From positions 41,542 to 61,450 of the forward strand of contig JBBHKE010000624.1 of NCBI GenBank assembly GCA_037447655.1: a stretch of DNA of 19,909 nucleotides. Direction: 5' to 3'. The DNA is from Zygnema cylindricum (lineage: Eukaryota; Streptophyta; Zygnematophyceae; Zygnematales; Zygnemataceae). Below, in pieces: positions 1 through 8,300 of the stretch. Under the pieces are notes generated by a model. It was not told the origin of the DNA. It was given only the letters and a program-made list of their open reading frames with translations, and did not search any database. Position numbers and translations under genes: made by a program. The stretch's first letter is position 1. The number at the start of each line of letters is the position of its first letter.

Positions 1-621
1 GATAATGTCATCTCATGGAAGGGGATAGACAATTGCACCCAATTGTAACACCTTTTAAAAATGTTGACGACGAAAGGAAAAACTTTGACATTGAAAGAAA
101 CAAAGCAAGCCAAAGATACACATACAACACAAAGGATATGTTCCTCTAAAACTCCAATATATTAAAATGTAACGTCAAGCACAAAAGCTTGCTGTTACTT
201 CTACACCTCTACACCTCCAAAACTAGCTAAGCCTCCAATTAGATACCTCTACCACTAAGTCCCAACAAATATATATGTACACCACTCAAAACGTGTAAGA
301 GTCAACGTGCCGAAATATACGACCGACAATTGCGAACCTGCTTAAACTACAAGGTACGACTAGAAAAGTCAACCACAAACCGACTTGTACCATACGGTAC
401 GACTAGAACTTACATGAACCAAAATGACCAAACAATTTCCACATCACTTCTATAGTATGACTCAAACTTACGTGAAACGAAGCGAAACGAAATGAAACGA
501 AATAACAATTTCCACGTCACTTCAAATATCTAGTGACGAAACTATTTCGTCGCTGGTCGTTGGTGCTTTAGCTACGAGAATGTCTCGTCGCTAAATGAGG
601 TCTCAATATTAAATCCTAACA
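1..621 (-). repeat. 3' LTR of element A (outer boundary unclear)
   Basis: The LTR starts on the minus strand with TGTTAGGATT (621 downwards), directly after a purine tract, as expected for a copia 3' LTR. It aligns with the LTR of element B from start to at least about position 80; shared blocks include the GTTGGGACTTAGTGGT region and a TATA-like run near 270-280. I cannot fix the outer end: no clear CA terminus or target-site duplication is visible, and homology to the other LTR fades around 80-100. Internal duplications include GGTACGACTAGAA (353-365 and 396-408) and CAATTTCCACRTCACTT (433-449 and 506-522). The part near the LTR start holds two hairpins (532-554 and 567-595). Confidence 0.85.
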
Positions 622-632
622 TTCCCCATCTT
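622..632 (-). other. Polypurine tract of element A
   Basis: On the minus strand, AAGATGGGGAA lies immediately before the TG that opens the LTR. Polypurine tracts prime plus-strand DNA synthesis in LTR retrotransposons and mark the inner border of the 3' LTR. Element B has a matching tract at 6232-6243. Confidence 0.75.
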
Positions 633-655
633 ACTAAGACACTCAAAGCCCCCAC

Positions 656-1123
656 TTACTCCATGTCCACTAACTTCTTTCCCATTTCATATACTTCTTT
701 CAATGATGCTTTGGTTAACATATCAACAACTTGCTCTTCTCTAGGTTCAAACACAAATTCAACTTCTTCCGAAACTAAATCTGGGACAGGAAGCCACTGA
801 ATTTTAATGTGCTTTGTGCGTTTTTGCAAAATCGGATTTTTACTAAGTACAATGGAGGACATGTTATCACTCAATATTTGCATGCATTCTTTTTCCACTC
901 TAACCTCCGATAGAAATTCCTTAATCCACACGGCATTCTTCGCAGCATGACATGCAACCATATACTCCGCCTCCATAGATGAGAGTGCCACAGTAGGTTG
1001 CAAACAAGAATTCCATGAGATAGCTCCTCCTGCAAGTAAAAACACATAACCTAACATAGACCTTCTCGTAACATGGTCCCCTCTATAGTAGGCATCACAA
1101 TATCCATAACAACTCAAGCTCAC
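656..1123 (-). pseudogene. Copia RNase H domain, element A
   Basis: This open frame of about 155 codons is the C-terminal RNase H of copia pol, which degrades the RNA strand of the RNA/DNA hybrid. Visible motifs are YCDAYYRGD (first active-site block; element B has YCDADYGGD), [12 protein letters not shown] (catalytic E), LSDNMSSI (second D) and RTKHIKI. The last block has lost the usual YHFVR, reading IQWLPVPDL. The frame ends with TAA at 656-658, 24 bp before the polypurine tract, the normal spacing for the end of pol. It begins at an arbitrary internal Met because the frame upstream is broken, so it is a pol fragment and not a separate gene. Confidence 0.92.
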
Positions 1124-2092
1124 CTTTTCTATAAAATAATCGAAGACTAAGCGTTCCAGCCAAATATCTAAAGATTCTCTACACTGCCTCCCAATGTATA
1201 TTTTTCAGATTGCTACAATACCGACTAACCACACTCATGGCGGCACTAATGTCTGGCCTAGTACCGACACTCAAATACATTAAGCTTTCGACCGCCTCCC
1301 TATACAGGGCATCAACGTCGAGACTTTTAACAAAATTAGAAAGCTTATCACGAGGATCAAGGGGAGTTCTAAGTGGCTTACAATCTAAAAACCCAAAACT
1401 TTCAAGTACCTCTTTTGCATATTGTTCCTAGCTTAACTTAATATCTCCGTTCCTCCTTCTCTGAATCTGAACTCCCACAATGTATTGTGCATCTCCTAAG
1501 TCTGTGATTTTAAAATACTTCCGAAATTCAATCTTTAATTCTTCAAGTAAATCCAAGTTGTGAGAGATAGAAATGAAATCATCTACGTAAACACTGAAAA
1601 TTACCATGTCCCTACCTTCTCCCCGAATATACACTCCACAATCTGCAGTAAGCCTCTTAAATCCCAAAATTAGTAAAACCTTGTGAAGTTTATGGTTCCG
1701 TGTTCTCGGTGCCTGCTTCAAACCATACAAAGCCTTCCTCAACCTCCATACCTTCCCATTCTTTCCAGGAACTCCTTCTGGAATTTTCATATACACCTCT
1801 TCCTCAAATTCACCATTTAAAAAGGCCGTCTCTACATCCATCTGTTGGATATGCATTCCTTCCGCCGCCGCCATTGCATTAATTGCGCGCAATGAATCGA
1901 ACTTAAATACAGGGGCAAATGTCTCCAAATAGTCAATACCTTCCTTCTGCTGAAAGCCCTTACATACAAACCCTGCCTTATACTTAAGAATTTCTCCGAG
2001 GCTCCCGTCTTTGTTTTAAAAACCCACTTTGAGTCTATTGCCTTCTTACCAACTAGTAAGTCTTCGTCTTCAAAAGACCCATTTGCTTTCAC
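1124..2092 (-). pseudogene. Copia reverse transcriptase and connection, element A
   Basis: Reverse transcriptase copies the element RNA into DNA. The N-terminal motif KKAIDSKWVFKTK lies in the frame 2092-1832. After a frameshift the domain continues in 1928-1428 with MDVETAFLNGE (first catalytic Asp), WRLRKALYGLKQAP, and YVDD encoded at 1589-1578. A TAG at 1428-1430 interrupts the region just after QIQRRRNGDIKLS; element B has a glutamine-containing stretch there. Between 1427 and 1124 the connection continues in other frames (FGFLDCKPL, SLMYLSVGTRPDIS, HWEAV followed by a stop). Catalytic residues are intact but the frame is not. Confidence 0.92.
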
Positions 2093-2178
2093 AAAAATAA
2101 ACTCCTTTATGAATGGTGGTTTCCACTTCTCCTCGCATCCGTTCGAGTCTCGAGCCTCTTGATATGATTGAGGATCAG

Positions 2179-2985
2179 TCAGACGATTTTTTGTATTTGT
2201 CTTTCATTAGAGGAAGGACTCCGCCCTTCTTTCTCTAATTTCGGAAATTGCCCTCTTGTAACTGGTTTGCTTTTTGTATGACTCTCGTGGTGAAAATCGT
2301 TCGGATGCCACCTTTTTTTTGATCTCTTAATTTTTCGTGTATTCTCTACAAACTCTTTATCCAAGTCAGTGCTCTGGATCTTATCATTGTCGTCCTTCTC
2401 TAGTGGTGTCTCTTTCGATGTCACGTTATTAGTGCGAGTCGGTGATTCTCTAATGACCTTGTCTTCGTGTGATTCGTTACGGGTGATCTTAGGTGTCAAA
2501 ACCTTCTCTAAAGTTTTCACTACAGATGTCACAATTTTCTTTGCCCTTACCTCAATCAAAACTTCTTCCTCTTTCTCCTCCTCTCTTGTAATTTTCTCAT
2601 AATGACTCCTTGTAATCTTGAGGCCGCTTGGACTAATTAGCTCCTTTGACCATCCATTCCAAATTTTCTTGTAACTCCACATTTCTAGACTCTCGGACCC
2701 TTCTAGTAACAATGTTATAAATCTGATATTGCCTTGAGTTGTCACTATACCCCACAAAGTATCCTTCCCATAACTGTGCGCCAAACAACCCCTCCCGATT
2801 TTTTTCTTCTATGTATCCTATAGCCTCACATCCCCAAATCCTTAAGTGTTTTACCGTAGGCACTTGTCCACTCAAAAGTTCCTCTTGTGTTTTGTTGCCC
2901 AAAGCTGAGTTGATTCTTCGATTGGTAACATGATTAGCCACCCTTAATGCTTCTCCCCAAAAACGATGTGAAACAGTGTAACATT
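2179..2985 (-). pseudogene. Copia integrase C-terminal part and charged linker, element A
   Basis: The minus-strand frame 2941-2633 reads NHVTNRRINSALGNKTQEEL, KHLRIWGCEAIGYI and LWEGYFVGYSDNSRQYQIYN, the conserved copia integrase region behind the catalytic core. Homology continues upstream in a shifted frame to about 2985 (an RFWGEALRVA-like block), equivalent to 4230-4290 in element B. After a stop at 2633 the sequence runs on in another frame to 2179 as a Lys/Glu-rich linker (an EEEKEEE run, many K, S and T), which normally joins integrase to RT. The D,D,E core lies outside this copy, so it is catalytically dead. Confidence 0.87.
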
Positions 2986-3004
2986 TCTCAGAAATGGGGA
3001 CACA

Positions 3005-3497
3005 CTAGTCGCGGTTGTTATCAAAACAAGGGAAATAGTTGCAGAGGGGAATAATTTAGGGGCGGAGGAAGTGGAGGAAGTGGAAGTAACTCATCAAATA
3101 GAGGGGACTTTGTTGGGGATGGGCTAATGGGACAAGATCAAGAATAATTCGTTTCACTTATCGAAGAATCACAAGAAAAGAAAAAAGATATCCTATTTCA
3201 CACAGGAGGCAAGGAGAGTAAGGGAAAATTTAACAAGTCAATCTAAGACTGAAGTGCTACACATCACATGTGTTTAGATCTAGCACTATTCAGTGACATT
3301 AGAAAACTCACTATACCAAAATCTATCATAGTGGATAATGGTTCGATGATGGTCATCGATACATTGGGAACAGTACAGTTGGATCTATCCACACAAGTTA
3401 GGGAAGGGAAAACTAGAGTCAATAGAGTACGCTTTAACAATGTGATTTATAATTTGAGAGGGTGCATTAATATTTTAAGTGTCCCAAAACTATAGAA
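3005..3497 (+). pseudogene. Gag C-terminus and aspartic protease, element B
   Basis: At 3005-3130 broken frames encode a Gly/Arg/Ser-rich stretch (GGGSGGSGSNSSNRGDF) typical of the gag tail. A region at about 3150-3195 looks like a CCHC zinc knuckle in which both leading cysteines have mutated (the codons read CGT and TAT). The protease follows: the active-site block before ATHHM reads GAC TGA AGT GCT at 3247-3258, so the usual D-S/T-G triad has a stop and Gly to Ser. The frame 3268-3495 then carries IVDNGSMMVIDTLGTVQL, RVRFNNVIYNLRG and NILSVPKL, all standard copia protease blocks, ending in a stop. Confidence 0.85.
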
Positions 3498-3576
3498 GAA
3501 AAGAGGAAGAGCCGCATGCCTGGAAAGAGGTATAATCATTTTGAGTAGCAAAATATGACCGATTGCAGAGGGCATC

Positions 3577-4392
3577 GTGACTGAAAATATGCAAAGTAGG
3601 TTGATTTGGAGGAAACTAGAAAATAGGACGGCGAAGGTCATCTCCATTTGGCAGAGGAAAGAGGACCTCACGTTGTGGCACCATCGTATGTGTCACATTT
3701 CACAGAGTAATATTAACGAGATGATTTGTCCTGGTGCGGTTCGAGGTCTAGACGTGCGGTTCGAGGACTAGACGTCGCAACAGGATAGAAGATCATTGGA
3801 TGTGTTGGATGCACAAAAAGGAAACATAAAAGGAAACCTCATCTGGTGAAAGATCTTCAATTTAAAGCGAATGCCCCTCTAGATCAAGTCCATGTAGATC
3901 TTTGTGGGGACACACATCTAGAAACCATTGGAAAAAATAAATACATTATGGTGATAGTTGATGATTTTATCTTTTAAAAGCTAACTCATACGCTCTAAAA
4001 ACATTTAAAGACTCTAGAAACATTTAAAGACTTTGTGGTTATGGCTGAGAGGGAAAGTTGGAGACAAGTAAGGGGGTACGCTCGGACCGCTGAGGTGAAT
4101 TTCTTGTTTTCGCTAAATATTGCAAAGAGACGCCGATTAAGCTACAGTTCACGACTCCTTATTCCCCACAATCCAATCGAATAGCAGTGAGGAAAAATCG
4201 GACATTGCAAGAGATGGTGCGAGCCATGCTCCATGAGACGAAACTCACACATCGTGTTTAGGGAGAAGATATCAGGGCGACTACCCATGTTACTAACAGG
4301 AGAATAAATTCCGCTTTGGGCATCAAAACACTGGAGGAACTTTGGAGTGGACAAATACCTACGGTAAAACACTTAAGGATTTGGGGATGTAA
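3577..4392 (+). pseudogene. Pre-integrase zinc-binding region and integrase core, element B
   Basis: The HHCC zinc-binding region shows as LWHHRMCH (3673-3696; usual WHxRxGH) and CVGC at 3801-3812, split by a frameshift that includes a 20-bp tandem duplication (3734-3773). In the integrase core, which joins element DNA to the genome, the first Asp is in VHVDLCGD (codon 3897-3899) and the second in RSD (4085-4087), followed two codons later by TGA. The catalytic Glu of the usual NGVAERKN motif is Val here: GTG at 4187-4189 in NRIAVRKNRTL. A 19-bp tandem duplication (3994-4031) also disturbs the region. The C-terminal block THVTNRRINSALGIK and KHLRIWGC ends at a deletion that leads straight to RT. 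Confidence 0.9.
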
Positions 4393-4394
4393 TT

Positions 4395-5176
4395 TTCTGT
4401 AAAATCAAATGGGTGTTTCGAAGAAGTAGATTTACCGGTTGGTAAAAAGGCGATAGACTCAAAGTGGATTTTTAAGACAAAGACGAGATCTTCAAGAGAA
4501 ATTCTTAAGCATAAGGCACGGTTAGTATGCAAAGGCTTTCAGCAGAAAAAAGTGATAGATTACTCAGAGACTTTATTTTTCGTAGTTAAGTTTGATTCAT
4601 TACGTTCAATTATTGCAATGGTGGCTGCAGAAGGAATGCACATCCAACAGATGGATGTAGAGACGACCTTTTTAAATGGTGTGTTCTTAGAAATAATGGT
4701 AAAGTATGGAGGTTGTGAAAGGCTTTGTATTGTTTAAAGCAGGCACCGAAAACATGGAACCATAAGCTTCACAAGGTTTTACTAATTATGGGATTTAAAA
4801 GGCTTACTGCAGATTGTGGAGTGTATATTCGGGGAGAAGGTTGGAACATGATAATCTTTATTGTATACGTAGATGACTTTATTTCCATCTCTCAAAATTT
4901 GGAGTTACTTAGAGAATTAAAAATTGAATTTAAAAAATATTTTTGAATTACAGACTTAGGAGATGCACAATACATTGTGGGAATTCAGATTCAGAAGCGG
5001 AGGAACAAGTATATCAAGTTAAGCCAAAAACAATATGCAAAAGAGTTATAAAAAAGATTTGGGTTTTTAGATTGTAAGCCACTTCGAACTCCTCTTAATC
5101 CTCGTGACAAGCATTCTAACTTTGTTAAAAGTACCGAGGTTGAAGCTCTGTATAGGGAGGCGGCCGAAAGCTTGAT
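4395..5176 (+). pseudogene. Copia reverse transcriptase, element B
   Basis: The domain starts abruptly after the integrase deletion with GKKAIDSKWIFKTK, continues through VIDYSETLFFVVKFDSLRSI, then QQMDVETTFLNG (first Asp codon 4654-4656). About 15 codons present in element A after FLNG are missing, and the frame shifts before LKQAPKTWNHKLHK. The catalytic YVDD is intact at 4866-4877. A TGA at 4945-4947 stands where element A reads KYFKITDLGDAQ. The tail (AKEL, a stop, RFGFLDCKPL) leads into the RNase H segment at about 5177. The fragments at 4552-4737 and 4725-4946 are therefore parts of one RT and not separate genes. Confidence 0.92.
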
Positions 5177-5815
5177 GTATTTGAGTGTCGGAACAAGGCC
5201 AGACATTAGTGCCACAGTGAGTGTAGTATTGTAGTAATCCAAAAAGGGTACATTGGGAGGCAGTGAAAAGAATCTTTAGATATGTGGCTGGAACCCTTTG
5301 TCTTGGAATTGTTTATAGGAAAAATGAGAACTTGAGCTGTTATGGATATTGTGATGCTGACTATGGAGGGGACCATAATAAAAAAAGGTCTACGTTAGGG
5401 TGTGATTTTACTGCCACACTGAGTGTGGTTAGTCAGTATTGTAGTAATCCGAAAAAGGTACATTGGGTGGCATTGAAAAGAATCTTTAGATATGTGGCTG
5501 GAACCCTTTGTCTTGGAATTGTTTATAGGAAAAATGAGAACTTGAGCTGTTATGGATATTGTGATGCTGACTATGGAGGGGACCATAGTATTTGAGTGTC
5601 GCAACAAGGCCAAACATTAGTGCCACAGTGAGTGTGGTTAGTGAGTATTGTAGTCATCCGAAAAGGGTACATTGGGAGGCAGTGAAAAGAATCTTTAGAT
5701 ATGTGGCTGGAACCCTTAGTCTTGGAATTGTTCATAGGAAAAATGAGAGCTTGAGCTGTTATCGCTATTGTGATGCCGACTATGGAGGGGACTATGATTC
5801 AGGAAGGTCTACGTC
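5177..5815 (+). repeat. Tandem triplication of about 210 bp in RNase H of element B
   Basis: The anchor TATTGTAGTMATCC starts at 5227, 5437 and 5646, giving periods of 210 and 209 bp. Copies 1 and 2 are almost identical from the HW block to GGGGACCATA, while copy 3 differs by scattered substitutions. The first junction is in frame (RSTLGCDF into TATLSVV). The second, at about 5587, jumps from GGGGACCATA back to a TATTTGAGTGTC start, a sequence also present at 5176-5187. Element A has a single copy of this segment. Confidence 0.93.
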
Positions 5816-6209
5816 AAGGTTTGATTTTACTTGGAGGAGCCATTTCGTGAAATTTTCGGTTGCCACCCACTGTGGCACTCTCATCTACGGAGGCGGACTA
5901 TATGGCCGCATGTCATGCTGTGGAGAATGTCGTGTGGATTAAGGAATTTCTATTCGAGGTAGGAGTGAAAAAAAAATGCATGCAAATATTAAGCGATAAC
6001 ATGTCTTCCATTGCGGTTAATACAAATTTTATTTTGCAAAATCGCACAAAGCACATTAAAATTCGATGGCATTTTGTTCGAGATTTAGCTTTTGAAAATA
6101 AAATGAATTTGTGTTTGTACTTAGAGAAGTGCAACTTGTTGATATGTTAACCAAAACAGCATTGAAGGAAGTAAATGAACTGGGAAAGAAGTTACTAGGC
6201 ATGGAGTAA
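5177..6209 (+). pseudogene. Copia RNase H with triplicated N-terminal segment, element B
   Basis: The connection and RNase H start, with the active-site block YCDADYGGD, occurs three times: in the frame 5263-5595 (twice) and in 5592-5942 (once). Each copy has the series HW-KRIFRYVAGTL, LGIV-RKNE and LSCY-YCDADYGGD. Only the third continues into the rest of the domain, after a frameshift near 5850: PTVALSSTEADYMAACHA (catalytic E), [11 protein letters not shown] (second D) and RTKHIKIRWHFVRDL, which keeps the His lost in element A. Frames break again near 6130, and the C-terminus (VNELGKKLLGME-like) reaches a stop near 6209, just before the polypurine tract. Confidence 0.92.
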
Positions 6210-6231
6210 AAAGGGACTTTGACTGTCTCAG

Positions 6232-6243
6232 TAAGAGGGGGAA
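6232..6243 (+). other. Polypurine tract of element B
   Basis: The run AAGAGGGGGAAT stands directly before the LTR start and matches the position of the tract of element A (622-632). It is the plus-strand priming site that sets the left edge of the 3' LTR. Confidence 0.75.
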
Positions 6244-6745
6244 TTTTAGGATTAAGTACTGAGAACTCATTTAGGGACGAGACATTCTCCTAGCTAAGTA
6301 GCAACGACTACTGACAAAGTAGTTTCGCCGCTAGATATTTGAAGTGAAGTAGAAGTTGTATGTTTGTCTCGTTTCGCTTAAGTTTTGGTAGTACCGTACA
6401 AGTGACGTGGAAATTATTTGGTCGTTTTGGTTCATGAAAAGCCTAGTCGTACCGTGTAGTTCAAGCCGGTTCCCAGTTGTCGGTTGTATATTTCGGCGCG
6501 TTTATTCTTACATGTTTTAGTTGTGTACTTATATATACTTGTTGGGACTTAGTGGTTTAACTATCTTTTTGGAAGCGTAGATTATTATGGAGGTGTAGAA
6601 AAGATTAGCAGCTAAAGGAGATTTGTAATTTGGTTGTATTTTATACATTGAATTTTGGAGGAACACTTTCTTTGTTGTGTAAAAATTGTTTGGCTTGTTT
6701 ATTTTCAAAAGCATGGTACTCTTCTTGGGAAATTGTAAATCAATA
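6244..6745 (+). repeat. 3' LTR of element B
   Basis: It begins TTTTAGGATTAAG, a degraded form of the TGTTAGGATTTAA start in element A, and follows that LTR through AGTGACGTGGAAATT, GTCGTACCGTGTAG, TGTCGGTTGTATATTTCGGC and GTTGGGACTTAGTGGT. Homology fades after GGCTTGTTTATTTTC near 6705, so the end is approximate. The hairpins near the LTR start seen in element A are present but decayed (6271-6297). Directly beyond lies intron-like sequence leading to an LRR exon. Confidence 0.88.
6529..6538 (+). promoter_or_regulatory. TATA-like box in LTR of element B
   Basis: TTATATATAC lies about 285 bp into the LTR, upstream of GTTGGGACTTAGTGGT, which is conserved in both LTRs. In element A the same spot (about 270-280, minus) reads ACATATATAT. 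This is the likely core promoter position of the family. No transcript evidence is visible. Confidence 0.45.
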
Positions 6746-6819
6746 TTTTTTTTATTCCCTCAATGTTTATTCTTTTATGTTTCTTTTATGATTGGTCTTC
6801 TTGCTTTCAGATGTCACAG

Positions 6820-6891
6820 GTCTCTACATAACAACCGCGTGAGTGGAAGCATTCCATGGAATATTGGTGAATTGTATACACTCAAAAATTT
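6820..6891 (+). pseudogene. LRR exon remnant 1 (72 nt) of a plant LRR receptor kinase-like gene
   Basis: Exactly 72 nt lie between an acceptor (TTGCTTTCAGATGTCACAG ending at 6819) and a donor GTAAGA at 6892. The reading gives one leucine-rich repeat, SLHNNRVSGSIPWNIGELYT followed by LKNL, fitting the plant consensus LxxNxLSGxIPxxIGxLxxLxxL. In many plant LRR receptor kinases each repeat is encoded by one 72-nt exon, so size, splice signals and protein all agree. Nothing else of such a gene (signal peptide, kinase) is seen nearby. It shares GGAAGCATTCC and flanking intron words with the copies at 11869 and 14891. It is likely a relic of a disrupted gene. Confidence 0.75.
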
Positions 6892-6899
6892 GTAAGACT

Positions 6900-7500
6900 C
6901 GAGACACTATGGTCGTGTAACCTATCAAAAGGGAGTTGTAGAGGAAAATGGTTTGTTGTAAATAACGGTTCAATGCATGAAAAGTTGTCATAAGCAAAAC
7001 TTTTTTATTTATTTTTATTTGCAAAAAGTTTAAAATTTGTCATATTTTTTCATGCCTTTTGGAACTCTTTCGTATTTTTTGATGTTATTTATGGGCAATA
7101 AAGCAAAGATGCTTTATATTATACAAGCAAATTTTTGCGCCATTTGCTTGAAATGGGTCTTCTATCTAAAAGCAGAATGCCATATTTTAATTTATTTGTT
7201 CCACTTAATCACTTTTGCCTAATGATGTTTTCGATTAACAACAGATTGATGTCAAAACAACTTTTCTCCATGGTAGTCTTAACTAAGACATTTATATGGA
7301 GCCGAATCTTGGCTATGGAATGATTAGTAAAGAATCATTTGTGCGCCAAGTGCACAAAGGCACGCCCTCACGGACCGACACGTGTGCCTAAAGTGCACCG
7401 AATCTGTGTACTCCCTTTCGAGTTACATACTCACTAAATCATGTCCCCGTCAATTTATCTTCACACAAACTGACTCATATTCAGAACACCTTTTCTTGCG
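6900..7500. other. No gene recognised; intron-like and AT-rich
   Basis: Right after the donor of LRR exon 1 the sequence GACACTATGGTCGTGTAA resembles the intron start of LRR exon 3. Beyond about 6930 it is AT-rich without coding signal. A palindromic ACACGTGT (G-box core) occurs near 7380 in a short GC-richer patch. The small open frames here have no recognisable domain. Confidence 0.5.
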
Positions 7501-7502
7501 CA

Positions 7503-7568
7503 GACTGCTATGACTGCTATGACTGCTATGACTACTATGACTGCTATGAGTGCTATGACTGCTATGAT
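7503..7568 (+). repeat. 9-bp minisatellite, unit TGCTATGAC
   Basis: About seven tandem copies of a 9-mer, with single-base variants such as ACTATGAC and TGCTATGAG. It has no spacers and unit and variation are small, so it is a simple tandem repeat made by slippage. On the opposite strand it would encode a Ser/His repeat, which I take as incidental. Confidence 0.9.
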
Positions 7569-7604
7569 ATGTCACCGCAGCTGTGATATTAGAGCAGCGC
7601 AACT

Positions 7605-7734
7605 GCGATGTCAGATCAGAGCACCATAGCAGCACAGCAACAAGTGTAGAGTGCTCAAGGTTTCTAGCTGCGATGTCAGACTTAGCCCAGCATGGCAACA
7701 TAGCAGCAAGATATAGAGAGAACTTAAGGTTTCC
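7605..7734 (+). repeat. Diverged tandem duplication of about 65-69 bp
   Basis: GCGATGTCAGA occurs at 7605 and 7670, and AAGGTTTC at 7657 and 7726. Between them both units hold GCA-rich words (AGCAGCACAGCAAC and CATAGCAGCAAG). Together with the neighbouring minisatellite this makes a 230-bp repeat-prone patch. Confidence 0.7.
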
Positions 7735-7739
7735 AAAAC

Positions 7740-8300
7740 AACACATCTCACCTTTTCTCTTCCTCCACAAACAAGCTCCTCTTCTCCTACATTATCCATC
7801 GTAAACTCCTCAACTTTCAGTTTCGCGAAGCGGCAATGAGCATTGGTTTATTTCGAGTGTGTGTTTTTATCTTGGTGGAGGGCATGTCTCATGATATTCC
7901 AAAAATTAAAGAGACGGTAGCTCTCTCCTCCATCAAAGTAAAGTATATGGCCGGCACCTCCCGCCAAAAGAAAAGCCATTGGGTGCCGTCGACTTCTCAC
8001 CAATCTCTCTTTTCCTCTATCTTCTCTCACTTGTATTTTTCTTTTTCTCAAGGCGCCTTAGCTCTCATGGAAAATCTAGTTCAACATATCCACCGGATAT
8101 TCAATTCCATTTCTCTCATGACAAAACTATATACCACATTAGTTTTTTCTCTCGTTGTGCCACGGATTCGCAACATGCCATTTTTTTCATGAAGCCTATC
8201 CCTCAACCATTTTTTTAAAAACATACTTCTAACGTCGGTCTTAGTTACTAGCCATGCTTCACTCAAGAGGGCTTTTTGAAACTGTAGTTCACGCTTATGT
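7740..8300 (+). pseudogene. Copia RNase H fragment, copy 1
   Basis: A translation starting at 7836 gives VFILVEGMSH, then ETVALSSIKVKYMAGT, recognisable as the copia blocks for a Gly-rich turn and TVALSSTEAEYMA (the catalytic Glu is replaced by Lys here). After a frameshift come SQGALALMENLVQH (usual DNQGALAL-ENPV) and, in a third frame, DIQFHF, CATDSQHAIFFMKPIPQPFF (usual TDSQ-ADIFTKPL). So the end of pol is present in three frames. A near-identical copy lies at 12790-13310. The first 95 bp are CT-rich and shared by both copies. The ATG-led frame looks like a small gene, but the homology shows it is a pol fragment. Confidence 0.8.

Larger units (their letters stand above)
1..2990 (-). mobile_element. 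Element A: decayed Ty1/copia retrotransposon, 5' part missing
   Basis: Read on the minus strand, this stretch gives the C-terminal part of integrase, a K/E-rich linker, reverse transcriptase, RNase H, a polypurine tract and an LTR, which is the copia domain order. Gag, protease, the integrase catalytic core and the 5' LTR are absent. The left end lies in or beyond the LTR at the window edge. The right end, near 2985-3005, meets element B in opposite orientation. RT and RNase H match element B closely at protein level, so the two are copies of one family. Stops and frameshifts break the pol frame in several places, so it cannot act on its own. Confidence 0.93.
2995..6745 (+). mobile_element. 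Element B: decayed Ty1/copia retrotransposon, same family as A
   Basis: Plus-strand order is glycine-rich gag end, decayed zinc knuckle, protease, pre-integrase zinc-binding region, integrase, RT, RNase H, polypurine tract and 3' LTR. The 5' LTR and most of gag are missing, and the left end abuts element A head to head. Relative to element A, about 0.7 kb between integrase (RIWGC) and RT (KSNG) is deleted near 4390-4400. A second small deletion removes the segment after FLNG in RT. There are many stops. Three tandem duplications of different size (20 bp, 19 bp and about 210 bp, the last with three copies) occur only in this copy. Confidence 0.93.

Noticed and set aside
1-6745. Autointegration product of a single copia cDNA
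   Set aside because: The two halves differ by many substitutions and indels, so they were separate, older copies.
7503-7568. CRISPR-like array
   Set aside because: The 9-bp units are contiguous with no spacers, in plant nuclear DNA.
7836-8192. ATG-led frame with a CT-rich 5' leader, repeated at 12739-13095, as a small host gene
   Set aside because: The translation matches copia RNase H blocks (TVALSS, ALALMEN, TDSQ, FTKPL-like) in three frames, so it is a pol fragment.
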